NCBI RefSeq assembly: GCF_039545095.1
Contig: NZ_BAABRS010000002.1
Coordinates: 620,001 to 684,000 of the forward strand
Length of the DNA: 64,000 bases
Origin: Fodinibius salicampi
GTDB lineage: Bacteria > Bacteroidota > Rhodothermia > Balneolales > Balneolaceae
Direction of reading: 5' to 3'
The notes beneath the pieces were generated by a model that saw nothing but the letters and a program-made list of their open reading frames with translations, did not search any database and was not told the DNA's origin. Positions 55,712 through 63,265 of this stretch are shown here, in pieces; position 1 is the stretch's first letter, and every line of letters starts with the position of its first letter. Position numbers and translations under genes: made by a program.

Positions 55712-57082
55712 TTAGAAAAAAAGCAATGACAATAACAACACCATACAAAAACCTGTAACTGAAACTATAGTTGTCATTACTGTCCATGAACGTAATGTTT
55801 GTTTTTCTGTCAGACCGAGGTATTTGTTTATGAGCCAGAAGCCGCTGTCGTTAAAATGGGAAAGGATGGATGATCCCGCTGCAATGGCAATAACGATCAA
55901 TGCTTTTTCCGGGACAGACAGTCCGAACTCACTGACAATAGGTGCCACCATTCCGGCGGTTGTAATCATTGCCACAGTTACAGATCCCTGCGTTATCCTC
56001 ACCACAACTGAAATAATATAAGCCAGAACTATCGGTGTCACTTGGTAAGCCATGATAGTCTCGGCAAGGGCGGTACCGACGCCACTGTCTACCAGGATCT
56101 CTTTGAAAACACCGCCTGCACCTGTTACCAGAATAATAAGTCCGGCCGGTGCGAGAGCCTTGTCTGAAAATTCCATTACCTGTTTACCGGTAAATCCTTT
56201 CCTATACCCTAGGAAGTAAGCTGCTATAAGAGTGGCGATTGTCAGGGCACTGAACGGGTGTCCGATGAATTGTATGAGGTTAATCCAGAATAACTCTTCC
56301 GGAAGGATCATGCGTTCCTGTAGGATATCCAGTACGGTTGCCGACACAATTAGAAATAGGGGCAAGAGAACAACCACCAGTACCATGAAAAAATCAGACT
56401 TCTCAGTTTTAGAAGGTGATTTCCCTTCACTCAGGTCACTGAAATCAGGAGGATCAATGTGAATTTTACTTCCAATATACCTGCCGAAAACCGGCCCGCC
56501 CAGAATGGCGGCAGGCAAACCGGCGATGACTCCGAAAATAATGACCCACCCCAGCGGTACTTCCATAATTTCAGCTACAGCAGTAGGTCCCGGTGTGGGA
56601 GGAATGAACGAATGGGTTACCAGCATACCCGCTAGGAGAGGGATGGCATAATAGAGGGTCGATTGTTTCGACTTCCGGGCCAGGGCATAAATAATAGGTA
56701 CCAGAATAATGAATCCCACATCCAGGAATACAGGTATAGAAATGATAAAACCCGTAATCGTAAGTCCCCAAGAGGTTCGTTTGGTTCCGAATATCCCCAC
56801 TATATTGCGGGCCAGTGATTCGGCACCGCCCGACACCTCCAGCAGTTTACCCATAATGGAACCTAGTCCTACAATAATGGCAATAAAGCCGAGTATCCCT
56901 CCCATACCCTCTTCAATACTCGTTAAAACCTCTTCGAAGGGCATTCCCGCTCCCAGTCCAACGAAGCTGCTTACAAGCAGCAGTGAGATAAAGGCATGGA
57001 TTTTGAACCTCATTACCAGTGCCAGCAGCAGAACGATGGATATGACGGTAATTAATAAAAGGTAAATGGACTGGTCAATCAT
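55712..57082 (-). CDS. GntP family sugar-acid permease
   Basis: A 456 aa permease with about 12-14 helices and the signatures HSFIPPTPGPTAVAE, LVTGAGGVFKEILVDSGVG, RITQGSVTVAMITTAG and SHFNDSGFWLI. It probably imports the sugar acid handled by the dehydratase and AraD1-like enzymes downstream. It is diverged from the other GntP gene of the window. Confidence 0.9.
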   Translation of the reverse strand: MIDQSIYLLLITVISIVLLLALVMRFKIHAFISLLLVSSFVGLGAGMPFEEVLTSIEEGMGGILGFIAIIVGLGSIMGKLLEVSGGAESLARNIVGIFGTKRTSWGLTITGFIISIPVFLDVGFIILVPIIYALARKSKQSTLYYAIPLLAGMLVTHSFIPPTPGPTAVAEIMEVPLGWVIIFGVIAGLPAAILGGPVFGRYIGSKIHIDPPDFSDLSEGKSPSKTEKSDFFMVLVVVLLPLFLIVSATVLDILQERMILPEELFWINLIQFIGHPFSALTIATLIAAYFLGYRKGFTGKQVMEFSDKALAPAGLIILVTGAGGVFKEILVDSGVGTALAETIMAYQVTPIVLAYIISVVVRITQGSVTVAMITTAGMVAPIVSEFGLSVPEKALIVIAIAAGSSILSHFNDSGFWLINKYLGLTEKQTLRSWTVMTTIVSVTGFCMVLLLSLLFF

Positions 57083-57148
57083 TTGATTTTATTTTAGTGC
57101 TGAATGGTATAACAATTTTATACTACTAAAAAAAATGAACAAGTTATC

Positions 57149-57184
57149 CGTACCTTTTTCAAATATATATACTTTTTGGGTACG
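57149..57184. promoter_or_regulatory. Possible operator upstream of GntP gene
   Basis: CGTACC (57149-57154) and GGTACG (57179-57184) form an inverted repeat 24 bp apart, some 70-100 bp upstream of the permease start. Between them lies AT-rich promoter-like DNA. It might bind a GntR- or IclR-type regulator, but none is encoded nearby. Confidence 0.25.
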
Positions 57185-57328
57185 ACTTATTTTATTCTTT
57201 GAAATAAGTCGCACGAAGTGCCAACCAGAGTGGCCCAACCTTTTGTATATCAATAAAGTGGTTTGATAATCATCTAAGTACTGCTCATGAGTTATTAGAA
57301 ATCATTATTGGTTAAGTTCCTCAATAAT

Positions 57329-57660
57329 TCATTGTTTTTCTTCTTGCTTTACTTCACGTATTTGCTTTGGGATCGTAAGCAAATCAACAAGCAACAGTAT
57401 CCCCAAGGCACCACCGGGAAATATCCAAAATGACCCTACTATATTTTCAGGATTATTGAATATCGTTATAATTCCAATTATCGATGCTATCCAAAGAGCC
57501 ATGTATATCAGCCCCATTCCTATTTTCCCGATATAAAACTTATGTACCCTAAAAAGAACCAAAGCGCATAGGCGACACTGTGAGATTTATCGTGATCCCT
57601 TAATCTCGATTGCAGTATTTGAAATTTCCTGTCTGAAAGTTCTTTTTCGTTGTTGCTCAT
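57329..57660 (-). pseudogene. Frameshifted TM2-domain membrane protein
   Basis: An ATG at 57660 opens MSNNEKELSDRKFQIL...HSVAYALWFFLG and stops soon after. The following frame, from about 57562, encodes VHKFYIGKIGMGLIYMALW and two more hydrophobic segments. A canonical TM2 protein reads (S)VAYALWFFLGFFGVHKFYLGK, so a small deletion with frameshift near 57550 splits the gene. A sequencing error or a real lesion are both possible. The downstream half alone lacks the first helix. Confidence 0.75.
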
Positions 57661-57848
57661 TATTTACTGTTCTTTAATTGGTTGAACATACTGATCATTT
57701 TTAATTCAACTAAAGCAAAGAATTGAATGGATGCTAATACACACTAAATAGGTTCTATTTTGAGAGGTAATATTGAGAGGGATAAAATATTTGTGTTGTC
57801 CCGATATAAAAAAAGCTATTCTTGAAAATGAATAATTAACAAAAAAAA

Positions 57849-57883
57849 GCCCTGTAACTCTATAGCTATAAGAGATACAAGGC
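57849..57883 (-). terminator. Terminator of a minus-strand tRNA (att-proximal)
   Basis: Arms GCCCTGTAACTCT (57849-57861) and AGAGATACAAGGC (57871-57883) pair at 11 of 13 positions around a 9-nt loop. On the minus strand the stem is followed by eight T (57841-57848 as A). It lies directly after the tRNA-like 3' end at 57888-57910, as expected for a tRNA gene and its terminator. Confidence 0.65.
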
Positions 57884-57887
57884 CTTA

Positions 57888-57910
57888 GGAGTACCCGAGG
57901 CCGGACTCAA
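57888..57910 (-). other. tRNA 3'-end remnant, probable left attachment site
   Basis: On the minus strand this reads GAGTCCGGCCTCGGGTAC plus a few bases, like the T-arm 3' half and acceptor 3' strand of a tRNA, preceded by TT instead of the full TTC of the T-loop. The 5' part of the tRNA is not present upstream. The integrase gene begins 150 bp away. This is what the far end of an element inserted into a tRNA gene would look like; the intact tRNA would be at the other boundary. Confidence 0.5.
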
Positions 57911-58031
57911 TCTCTATTCTTTTTTATCCATGCATAAAGTGCAAATAGCACTGAATATGCTTTAAATAGCATATTTGTGTGTCTTATTCATTGTTTAGAT
58001 GTTGGGAAATTCAAAAAATGTTGTACCTTTG

Positions 58032-58056
58032 TTGTACCATTATAATTTAGGTACAA
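58032..58056. promoter_or_regulatory. Inverted repeat TTGTACC-N11-GGTACAA before the integrase start
   Basis: The arms lie at 58032-58038 and 58050-58056, and a third, direct copy TTGTACC is at 58021-58027. The site ends 4 bp before the integrase ATG. It may be a repressor site over the promoter or an integrase arm site. Confidence 0.4.
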
Positions 58057-58060
58057 CAGT

Positions 58061-59299
58061 ATGGCAACAACTTATCATTTTTATTTACGCAAAGATAAAA
58101 AGAGAGATAACGGAGAGTGTCCTATTTACTTAAGGATTACTCAAAACCGTAAATCCCGGTATGTTAGCACTGGTGTTTATGTTAAGCCCAGGTTTTGGAA
58201 TCCAGAAAAAGAAGAGGTTAGAAAGAGCCACAGAAATTCTAAGAGTTTAAACAGTATCTTGGATCGGGAACAAGATAAGGCCGAAACTGTTCAGGCTGAA
58301 TTAAGTAAGCATGGGAAGGATTCAGCAAAAGCTATTCAGGAACGCTTAAAACATCAGCAAACCGGAGATTTTTTTGATTTAGCGGATGAATATTTAGAAG
58401 AAATTAAAAAGACAGGCAGTCATTATACTCATAAGAATGCCAAAGTCGCTATTAGAAAGGTAGAAGCTTTTGAAGGTTCTCGCTCTTTACCTTTAAGACA
58501 TATTGATACTGAATATCTGGAACGTTTTGAACGGTTTTTAAAAGATGAGTATGATAACCATCCCAATACGATAAGTAAGAATTTTAGGCCTATAAAAGGG
58601 ATTATTCGAAAGGCATTAAAAAAACACCTTATCACGATTAATCCCCTAGTTAATTTTGAAGGTGCGAAACGTGGCAAACCTAAACCTAAGACAAAGCTTT
58701 CTGTAAAACAGATTGAAGCAATTCAAAGTTATGATTTTGAGCAGTTTTCTAATCTGTGGCATACCCGGAATTATTTTATGTTTTCATTTTATAGTGGTGG
58801 TATCCGGTTTGGAGATTTATGCTGCTTAAAATGGAATGACATAAAAGGCGACCGCTTATCTTATCAGATGAACAAAAACGAAAAGGTATTTACGATTGAG
58901 CTTAATGAGTATCAACAAGAAATATTAGACTATTATTCTACCGATAAAAAATCGGAAGATTTTATCTTTCCAATTTTGAATAATCACAAAGATTATTCTG
59001 ATCCTACATTCTTGCGAAAACGAATTAGCAGTAAAAATGCTCTTATCAATAAGTGGCTAGGAAAGATTGTTGACAAAGTAAATGAAGAGCTGGAAAAAGA
59101 AGATTCTGACATTCCAAGGCTTGATGATATTTCTTTTCACGTAGCACGTCATAGCTTTGCCCAGTATGCCGTTGAACAGGGATTAAGTATGTATGAGTTA
59201 ATGCAAACACTTAGGCACTCTAAGATCGAAACTACGCAAAAATACTTGAAAGGATTAGATGAGCAATTGGCGGATAAAGCAATGAAAAAGGTGTTCTGA
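58061..59299 (+). CDS. Tyrosine-type site-specific integrase
   Basis: A 412 aa tyrosine recombinase of the Bacteroidota phage/ICE type. It has an N-terminal arm-binding part (TYHFYLRKDKKRDNGECPIYLRI, 3-25), a core-binding SAM-like domain (about 100-195) and a catalytic domain with R in YSGGIRFGDLCCLKW, HVARHSFAQYA, LRHSKIETTQKYL. These give the R-K-H-R-H-Y set with Tyr in the last block. It carries out integration and excision of the element; the tRNA-like end just upstream is its probable target. The next gene follows 2 bp after its stop. Confidence 0.92.
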   Translation: MATTYHFYLRKDKKRDNGECPIYLRITQNRKSRYVSTGVYVKPRFWNPEKEEVRKSHRNSKSLNSILDREQDKAETVQAELSKHGKDSAKAIQERLKHQQTGDFFDLADEYLEEIKKTGSHYTHKNAKVAIRKVEAFEGSRSLPLRHIDTEYLERFERFLKDEYDNHPNTISKNFRPIKGIIRKALKKHLITINPLVNFEGAKRGKPKPKTKLSVKQIEAIQSYDFEQFSNLWHTRNYFMFSFYSGGIRFGDLCCLKWNDIKGDRLSYQMNKNEKVFTIELNEYQQEILDYYSTDKKSEDFIFPILNNHKDYSDPTFLRKRISSKNALINKWLGKIVDKVNEELEKEDSDIPRLDDISFHVARHSFAQYAVEQGLSMYELMQTLRHSKIETTQKYLKGLDEQLADKAMKKVF

Positions 59300-59301
59300 A
59301 A

Positions 59302-60273
59302 ATGACTAAAGAGAAATATACTTTCAAAGACTGGAAGACTGGAAAAATTGATAAAGATTTTGAGGAAGGTAGAATTCCAGGTATTAAAACAAAAGGATTG
59401 GGACGTTTAGTTGATAAGGTCAACAAAAAAGGACTGATATATGAAGAAGAGTATCAAAAAATTAAGGATGCACAAAAGGATGCATTTTTTAAAGCTGTGA
59501 GGATTACAGTAGATGCATTAATAGAGAATTTTAAAAAAACATTAATTGACTCTCCCGATCCTGAAAAGTTACTTAGCCTTCAAACCGAATTACTTGAAGA
59601 GTATCTAGAAAGTGCTCCAAAACATTACTATAAAAAGGTTTTAAAAGGTGAATGGGACTCTAGCGGAATTGACTATAAAATCTACGATTTAATCGTCAAT
59701 TTACCCGATGAGCCAGTGGTAATTCACATTGCGAATCCTTCTGAAGTTCCTGATGAAAATATAGAGCAAAGGGCGCAACAGTTTTCAGTTGATCTAATTA
59801 CAGAAATAATAGAACCAATATTGCCCAACGCTGAAAAACCAGAGAACATTAGGGCATTTAATTTAAATGAGTATGTTAACAATGATTTCTACCACATTGC
59901 AGTTTATGTTCGTTTTTTAAAGAGAGTAAAAGATCTAAATCCATTGATAAATGACAAAAAAAAGGATGAGACTTTGGAGCCAAATGAATCTTATCCAAAC
60001 CCAAAAGAAGTTGCGAAAAAGTTCAAGAAACAGTCAAAGAATACAAAAACTCCTTATACAATTAAGGAATATACTTTTGTGATGAAACATGCTAGAGACC
60101 ATAGAAATGAAAAGACTATTACCGATTTGATCTCAAGAATAAAAAATGATCCTGAATGTCCTGAGAAGTTAAAACCTAAAGATAAAGCTAGTAGATCTAT
60201 TCGGAATTGGATCCAATTTTATGATGATGCTGCTGATATTTTGCGCAACTATAACGCTCCTAAAGATGAATGA
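59302..60273 (+). CDS. Unknown protein coupled to the integrase
   Basis: A 323 aa soluble, charged, largely helical protein with no signal peptide or motif that I recognise. The N-terminus is Lys-rich (YTFKDWKTGKIDKDFEEG), and the C-terminal quarter (EVAKKFKKQSKNTK, ISRIKNDPECPEKLKPKDKASRSIRNWIQFYDDA) has a look of a DNA-binding helical domain. The 2-bp gap to the integrase means co-transcription. It may be a directionality or accessory recombination factor, or a replication helper. Confidence 0.7.
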   Translation: MTKEKYTFKDWKTGKIDKDFEEGRIPGIKTKGLGRLVDKVNKKGLIYEEEYQKIKDAQKDAFFKAVRITVDALIENFKKTLIDSPDPEKLLSLQTELLEEYLESAPKHYYKKVLKGEWDSSGIDYKIYDLIVNLPDEPVVIHIANPSEVPDENIEQRAQQFSVDLITEIIEPILPNAEKPENIRAFNLNEYVNNDFYHIAVYVRFLKRVKDLNPLINDKKKDETLEPNESYPNPKEVAKKFKKQSKNTKTPYTIKEYTFVMKHARDHRNEKTITDLISRIKNDPECPEKLKPKDKASRSIRNWIQFYDDAADILRNYNAPKDE

Positions 60274-60310
60274 AGCTATATTGAAGCTATTGTAGGTATT
60301 GCTGAAGCTA
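60271..60310 (+). repeat. Three phased TGAAGCTA iterons
   Basis: TGAAGCTA occurs at 60271-60278, 60282-60289 and 60303-60310, starts 11 and 21 bp apart, so all lie on one DNA face. The first overlaps the stop of the preceding gene. The set stands just upstream of the excisionase-like gene and fits Xis- or repressor-binding sites, or replication iterons. Confidence 0.55.
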
Positions 60311-60364
60311 GCCCCTCCTTCTTAATGTGTAGTGAAATGAAAAAAGAACTAAATCATTTTCACT

Positions 60365-60640
60365 ATGCAAGCTTATATCCCTACCAAAGAAGATCTGGAA
60401 GAAATTATTTCCAGAAAAGTTAAAGAGACGGTAAACGACGTTCTTCCCGGTGCTATACGGAAAGCGACCCGGAAAGAATGGTTAACTACGGATGAAGTAA
60501 TGGAAATGCTTCAATGCTCCCGTAGGCACGTCCAGTATCTAAGGGATAGTAAGCAACTCCCATACTCGCAAAATGGCCGGACAATACGGTATCACATCGA
60601 AGATGTGGAAGCCTTTTTAAACCGCCATAAAGTAGAATAA
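60365..60640 (+). CDS. Excisionase-like helix-turn-helix protein
   Basis: A 91 aa protein with a C-terminal MerR-like/HTH_17 domain: WLTTDEVMEMLQCSRRHVQYLRDSKQLPYSQNGRTIRY, then HIEDVEAFLNRHKVE. These small proteins serve as excisionases or repressors in Bacteroidota integrative elements. The TGAAGCTA repeats just upstream are good candidates for its sites. Confidence 0.85.
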   Translation: MQAYIPTKEDLEEIISRKVKETVNDVLPGAIRKATRKEWLTTDEVMEMLQCSRRHVQYLRDSKQLPYSQNGRTIRYHIEDVEAFLNRHKVE

Positions 60641-60695
60641 CATCAACTAATGGGAGAACTATACGATTTTCGGGCCATGCTGGAGAGCACCCCGA

Positions 60696-60761
60696 CCACA
60701 CGGAGAAAGCCCGGGGAGGAAAGATCCTTCCCGGGATTCTCTTACCCCTTTCTCTGTGTGG
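60696..60761. other. Nested stem-loop structure
   Basis: Outer arms CCACACGGAGAAAG (60696-60709) and CTTTCTCTGTGTGG (60748-60761) pair over 14 bases with one wobble. Directly inside the 5' arm is a second hairpin, CCCGGGGAGGA/TCCTTCCCGGG (60710-60720, 60725-60735), with an AAGA loop. Twelve unpaired bases separate it from the 3' arm. It lies in the 308-bp noncoding gap before the HUH Rep gene and may be a replication origin, regulatory RNA or packaging-like signal. Confidence 0.6.
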
Positions 60762-60817
60762 ATAAACTCATAGGATGATCTCTATTACTGGCACTTGCTG
60801 TGAAAAAGGCTCTTGTT

Positions 60818-60856
60818 GGCGTACCGGGGGATCTATCCTTGTCCCCCCGGTACGCC
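60818..60856. other. 13-bp GC-rich hairpin near the HUH Rep gene
   Basis: GGCGTACCGGGGG (60818-60830) pairs perfectly with the last 13 bases of CCCCCCGGTACGCC (60843-60856) around a 13-nt loop. There is no T-run on either side, so it is not a simple terminator. HUH Rep proteins nick such exposed hairpins at rolling-circle origins. Confidence 0.6.
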
Positions 60857-60884
60857 TAAGAAGCAATAAGTGGGAATAAAAAAA

Positions 60885-60917
60885 GGCGGACAGAGTGTTC
60901 GAAGCACCCTGTGCGCC
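60885..60917 (-). terminator. Terminator-like hairpin with U-tract on the minus strand
   Basis: GGCGGACAGAGTG (60885-60897) pairs with CACCCTGTGCGCC (60905-60917) with two mismatches. A run of seven A at 60878-60884 would be the U-tract of a minus-strand transcript. No minus-strand gene ends here, so an antisense or countertranscript RNA over the Rep leader is possible. Confidence 0.4.
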
Positions 60918-60948
60918 TATTCGTTTAACTATCAAGTCAAACAGTAAA

Positions 60949-61341
60949 ATGAGAAATGAAAACTACAAACAACGCAAACAGTACGCAAATTGGTTATCAA
61001 CCGAAAAATGGGACTATTTCTTCACCGGAACATTCCGGTTCGAAGATATCTCTGCTAACGGCGCACGCCGGGCCGCTCAACGATTTTTTCGCGGTTTCAC
61101 GACCAAAGAACTTATTGTTCTTTTCATTGAATCGGGAAAACTCTATGGCAAAGTCCATTTGCACGGCCTGTTACGTTTCCGTTTTGATCAACGGCCAACA
61201 GCTCAAACTATTTGGAAGCGATGGTTCGACAAATATGGCCGTGCCCGAGTGGAAACGATTGAATCCCGGGAAGCGGTCTCCAACTACTGCTGTAAGTACG
61301 TAACCAAACAGATGAAAGACGAAACCTTCATAGTGATATGA
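60949..61341 (+). CDS. Compact HUH-endonuclease replication initiator
   Basis: A 130 aa protein from the ATG at 60949; a GTG at 60895 would add an unlikely leader across the hairpin. It shows motif 1 FFTGTFRF (24-31), the HUH motif VHLHGLLRF (H70, H72), and motif 3 SNYCCKYVTK (Y113, K116, Y117). This is the layout of rolling-circle Rep proteins that nick ssDNA and stay linked through Tyr. It is much shorter than most plasmid or microvirus Reps and has no helicase domain. The structured DNA just upstream is a plausible origin. Confidence 0.78.
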   Translation: MRNENYKQRKQYANWLSTEKWDYFFTGTFRFEDISANGARRAAQRFFRGFTTKELIVLFIESGKLYGKVHLHGLLRFRFDQRPTAQTIWKRWFDKYGRARVETIESREAVSNYCCKYVTKQMKDETFIVI

Positions 61342-61387
61342 TAACGGAAAACGATCGGTTGGCTCTGGATTATCGTAACCTGGGATT

Positions 61388-61573
61388 ATGAAAAGGAAAC
61401 GTCCTACCAGTTACGGCAGTATTGAGAATAACAGATGTTCAAAATGTAGAATTGCATTCGACAATAATGTCAGAATTACCGTGTGTATATCAAATGAAGC
61501 CGGCAATGAGCATTATGACTACCACAAAGAATGCATCAATAGTATGTTAAATCGAAACGAATCAAAAGATTAA
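61388..61573 (+). CDS. Small protein with Cys/His zinc-ribbon-like motif
   Basis: A 61 aa protein: NRCSKCRIAFDNNVRITVC...YDYHKECINSML. The CxxC pair, a third Cys and HxxxC could bind one zinc. It begins 46 bp after the Rep gene. No family is recognised. Short length keeps confidence moderate. Confidence 0.55.
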   Translation: MKRKRPTSYGSIENNRCSKCRIAFDNNVRITVCISNEAGNEHYDYHKECINSMLNRNESKD

Positions 61574-61737
61574 CTCTTAAAAAGCCTTTTAAAGGCTAGA
61601 AAAGGATATGAGGACCCAAAAGCCGTGCCGTTTCCAATCCCGGAAACCCAAAATATTTGGGTACAATTACCCGGCTGAAATGGGTTCTCAGTCTTTTTGA
61701 CCGAGAAAAATAAAAATAATGTTAAAAACTTAATGCT

Positions 61738-61977
61738 ATGGATGAAGAAAGAGAACAGCAAAACACGGAGAAAGAGAAGGAATTAACGTGCCCAGAATGT
61801 GAAAAAGCGTTTCAGGACATGAGAGGATTAACTTCCCATGCAAGACATATGCATGAATTGAACAAAAATGAAATTATGGAAATGTTTAATGAAAAAGAAG
61901 ATAGTACAGCATGGAAAATTGTTGGTGGAATTGGTGCGGTAATTTTAGCAATAATTACGGCCGGAAAGTTTCGATAA
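61738..61977 (+). CDS. Membrane-anchored C2H2 zinc-finger miniprotein
   Basis: A 79 aa protein with an acidic N-terminus, one classical C2H2 finger (C18, C21, H34, H39 in TCPECEKAFQDMRGLTSHARHMH) and a C-terminal transmembrane helix (about 59-77) followed by a basic end. Single C2H2 fingers are rare in bacteria, and tethering to a membrane is stranger still. The spacing CxxC-x12-H-x4-H is standard. It precedes the ATPase gene by about 190 bp of very AT-rich DNA that probably holds the promoter of the next operon. Confidence 0.65.
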   Translation: MDEEREQQNTEKEKELTCPECEKAFQDMRGLTSHARHMHELNKNEIMEMFNEKEDSTAWKIVGGIGAVILAIITAGKFR

Positions 61978-62170
61978 GTTAGTATTGTTTAAAAATCTCT
62001 TCTAAAAACTGTTCTTACCCAATTCGTATCAATAACTACTTTATTTCGTATTTCATTTGAATACTGCTAAATGATGCCTTAATTAAAAGCTAAATAAATA
62101 TATCATATATAATTACCTTAATACTTATTTTTTTGTATCTCTACTTTTTGATGATTAGACTAAGGACTAA

Positions 62171-63265
62171 ATGAGTAAACTAGATAAACTTAAAATACAG
62201 GGATTCAAATCAATAAGAGAGGCTGAAATTTCTCTTACCGATATTAATGTTTTAATTGGCCCAAATGCTATTGGAAAGTCTAACTTTATTAGTCTATTTA
62301 ATTTATTCAATAGTCTTATTAAGGAAGAACTCCAAAACTATGTAGCTAAGTCAGGCGGTGCAGATTCTTTGCTTCATTATGGAAGTAAAGAAACTTCCAA
62401 GATGGAATTTGAATTATTCTTTGGCCAAAATTCTTACAGAATAGTACTTGAACCTACTCACGATGATAAACTTTTGATTTCAAAAGAATATTGTCGATTT
62501 CATAAGAAAGGGTATGACACCCCATATACAGAAAAAATTGGTTCCTCAAATTTTGAATCAAATCTTAATAAAAAAGTACGCAAGAATCTAAGACGTAGAG
62601 TGCCTTATTATGTACAAGATGCTTTAAAAAATTGGAAGGTTTATCATTTTCATGATACTAGTGATGACGCTGGGGTTAAGAAAACTTGCAAAATAGATGA
62701 TAATATTTCTCTAAAAAAAGATGCCTCTAATTTAGCCGCATTTTTATACAGATTAAAAGAAACAGCGCCTGAGAATTATTCTTTAATTGAAAGAACTGTA
62801 AAACGTATTATTCCTTTTTTTGGTAGGTTTGAGCTCCATCCATCACGTTTAAATGAAGATACCATAAAACTGGAATGGAGAGAGCAAGGGAATGATAAAT
62901 ATTTCAATGCCAATGATTTATCTGATGGTACTATTAGATTTATAAGTTTGGCAACGTTATTGCTTCAACCTTCTTTACCTTCAACAATAATTATTGACGA
63001 GCCAGAACTTGGACTGCATCCTAAAGCTATCTCTATTTTAGGATCACTGTTTCGCAAAGCTAGTCATAGAACTCAACTCATCATTTCCACCCAATCAGTC
63101 AATTTGGTAAATGAGTTTGATCCCTCTGATATTATGGTTTTAGATCGACAAGATGCTCAAACAAAATTTGAACATCTTGATCTTGAATCTCTAAATAATT
63201 GGCTTGAAGATTATAGCATTGGTGAAATTTGGGAAAAGAACCTAATAGGAGGAAGACCTCAATGA
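62171..63265 (+). CDS. OLD/RecF-like AAA ATPase
   Basis: A 364 aa ABC/SMC-type ATPase of the AAA_15/AAA_21 group. It has Walker A GPNAIGKSN (30-38), signature-like LSDGTIRF (250-257), Walker B IIIDEPELGLHP (273-284) and an STQS motif (306-309) in place of the H-loop His. The middle part (about 60-220) has no coiled-coil hook. There is no fused TOPRIM domain, but the next gene overlaps it and supplies a DUF4276 protein. Such ATPase plus nuclease pairs are typical of anti-phage defence (OLD, Gabija and PARIS-like logic). Confidence 0.85.
   Translation: MSKLDKLKIQGFKSIREAEISLTDINVLIGPNAIGKSNFISLFNLFNSLIKEELQNYVAKSGGADSLLHYGSKETSKMEFELFFGQNSYRIVLEPTHDDKLLISKEYCRFHKKGYDTPYTEKIGSSNFESNLNKKVRKNLRRRVPYYVQDALKNWKVYHFHDTSDDAGVKKTCKIDDNISLKKDASNLAAFLYRLKETAPENYSLIERTVKRIIPFFGRFELHPSRLNEDTIKLEWREQGNDKYFNANDLSDGTIRFISLATLLLQPSLPSTIIIDEPELGLHPKAISILGSLFRKASHRTQLIISTQSVNLVNEFDPSDIMVLDRQDAQTKFEHLDLESLNNWLEDYSIGEIWEKNLIGGRPQ

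Noticed and set aside
57183-57211. Hairpin CGACTTATTT/AAATAAGTCG as terminator of the TM2 gene
   Set aside because: The stem is AT-rich and not followed by a T-run on the minus strand, so it is not convincing as a terminator.
60949-61341. RAYT-type (REP-associated) transposase in place of a Rep
   Set aside because: The YxxKY motif and motif 1 fit Rep better, and there are no REP-like repeats scattered in the window. The assignment still needs a structural comparison.
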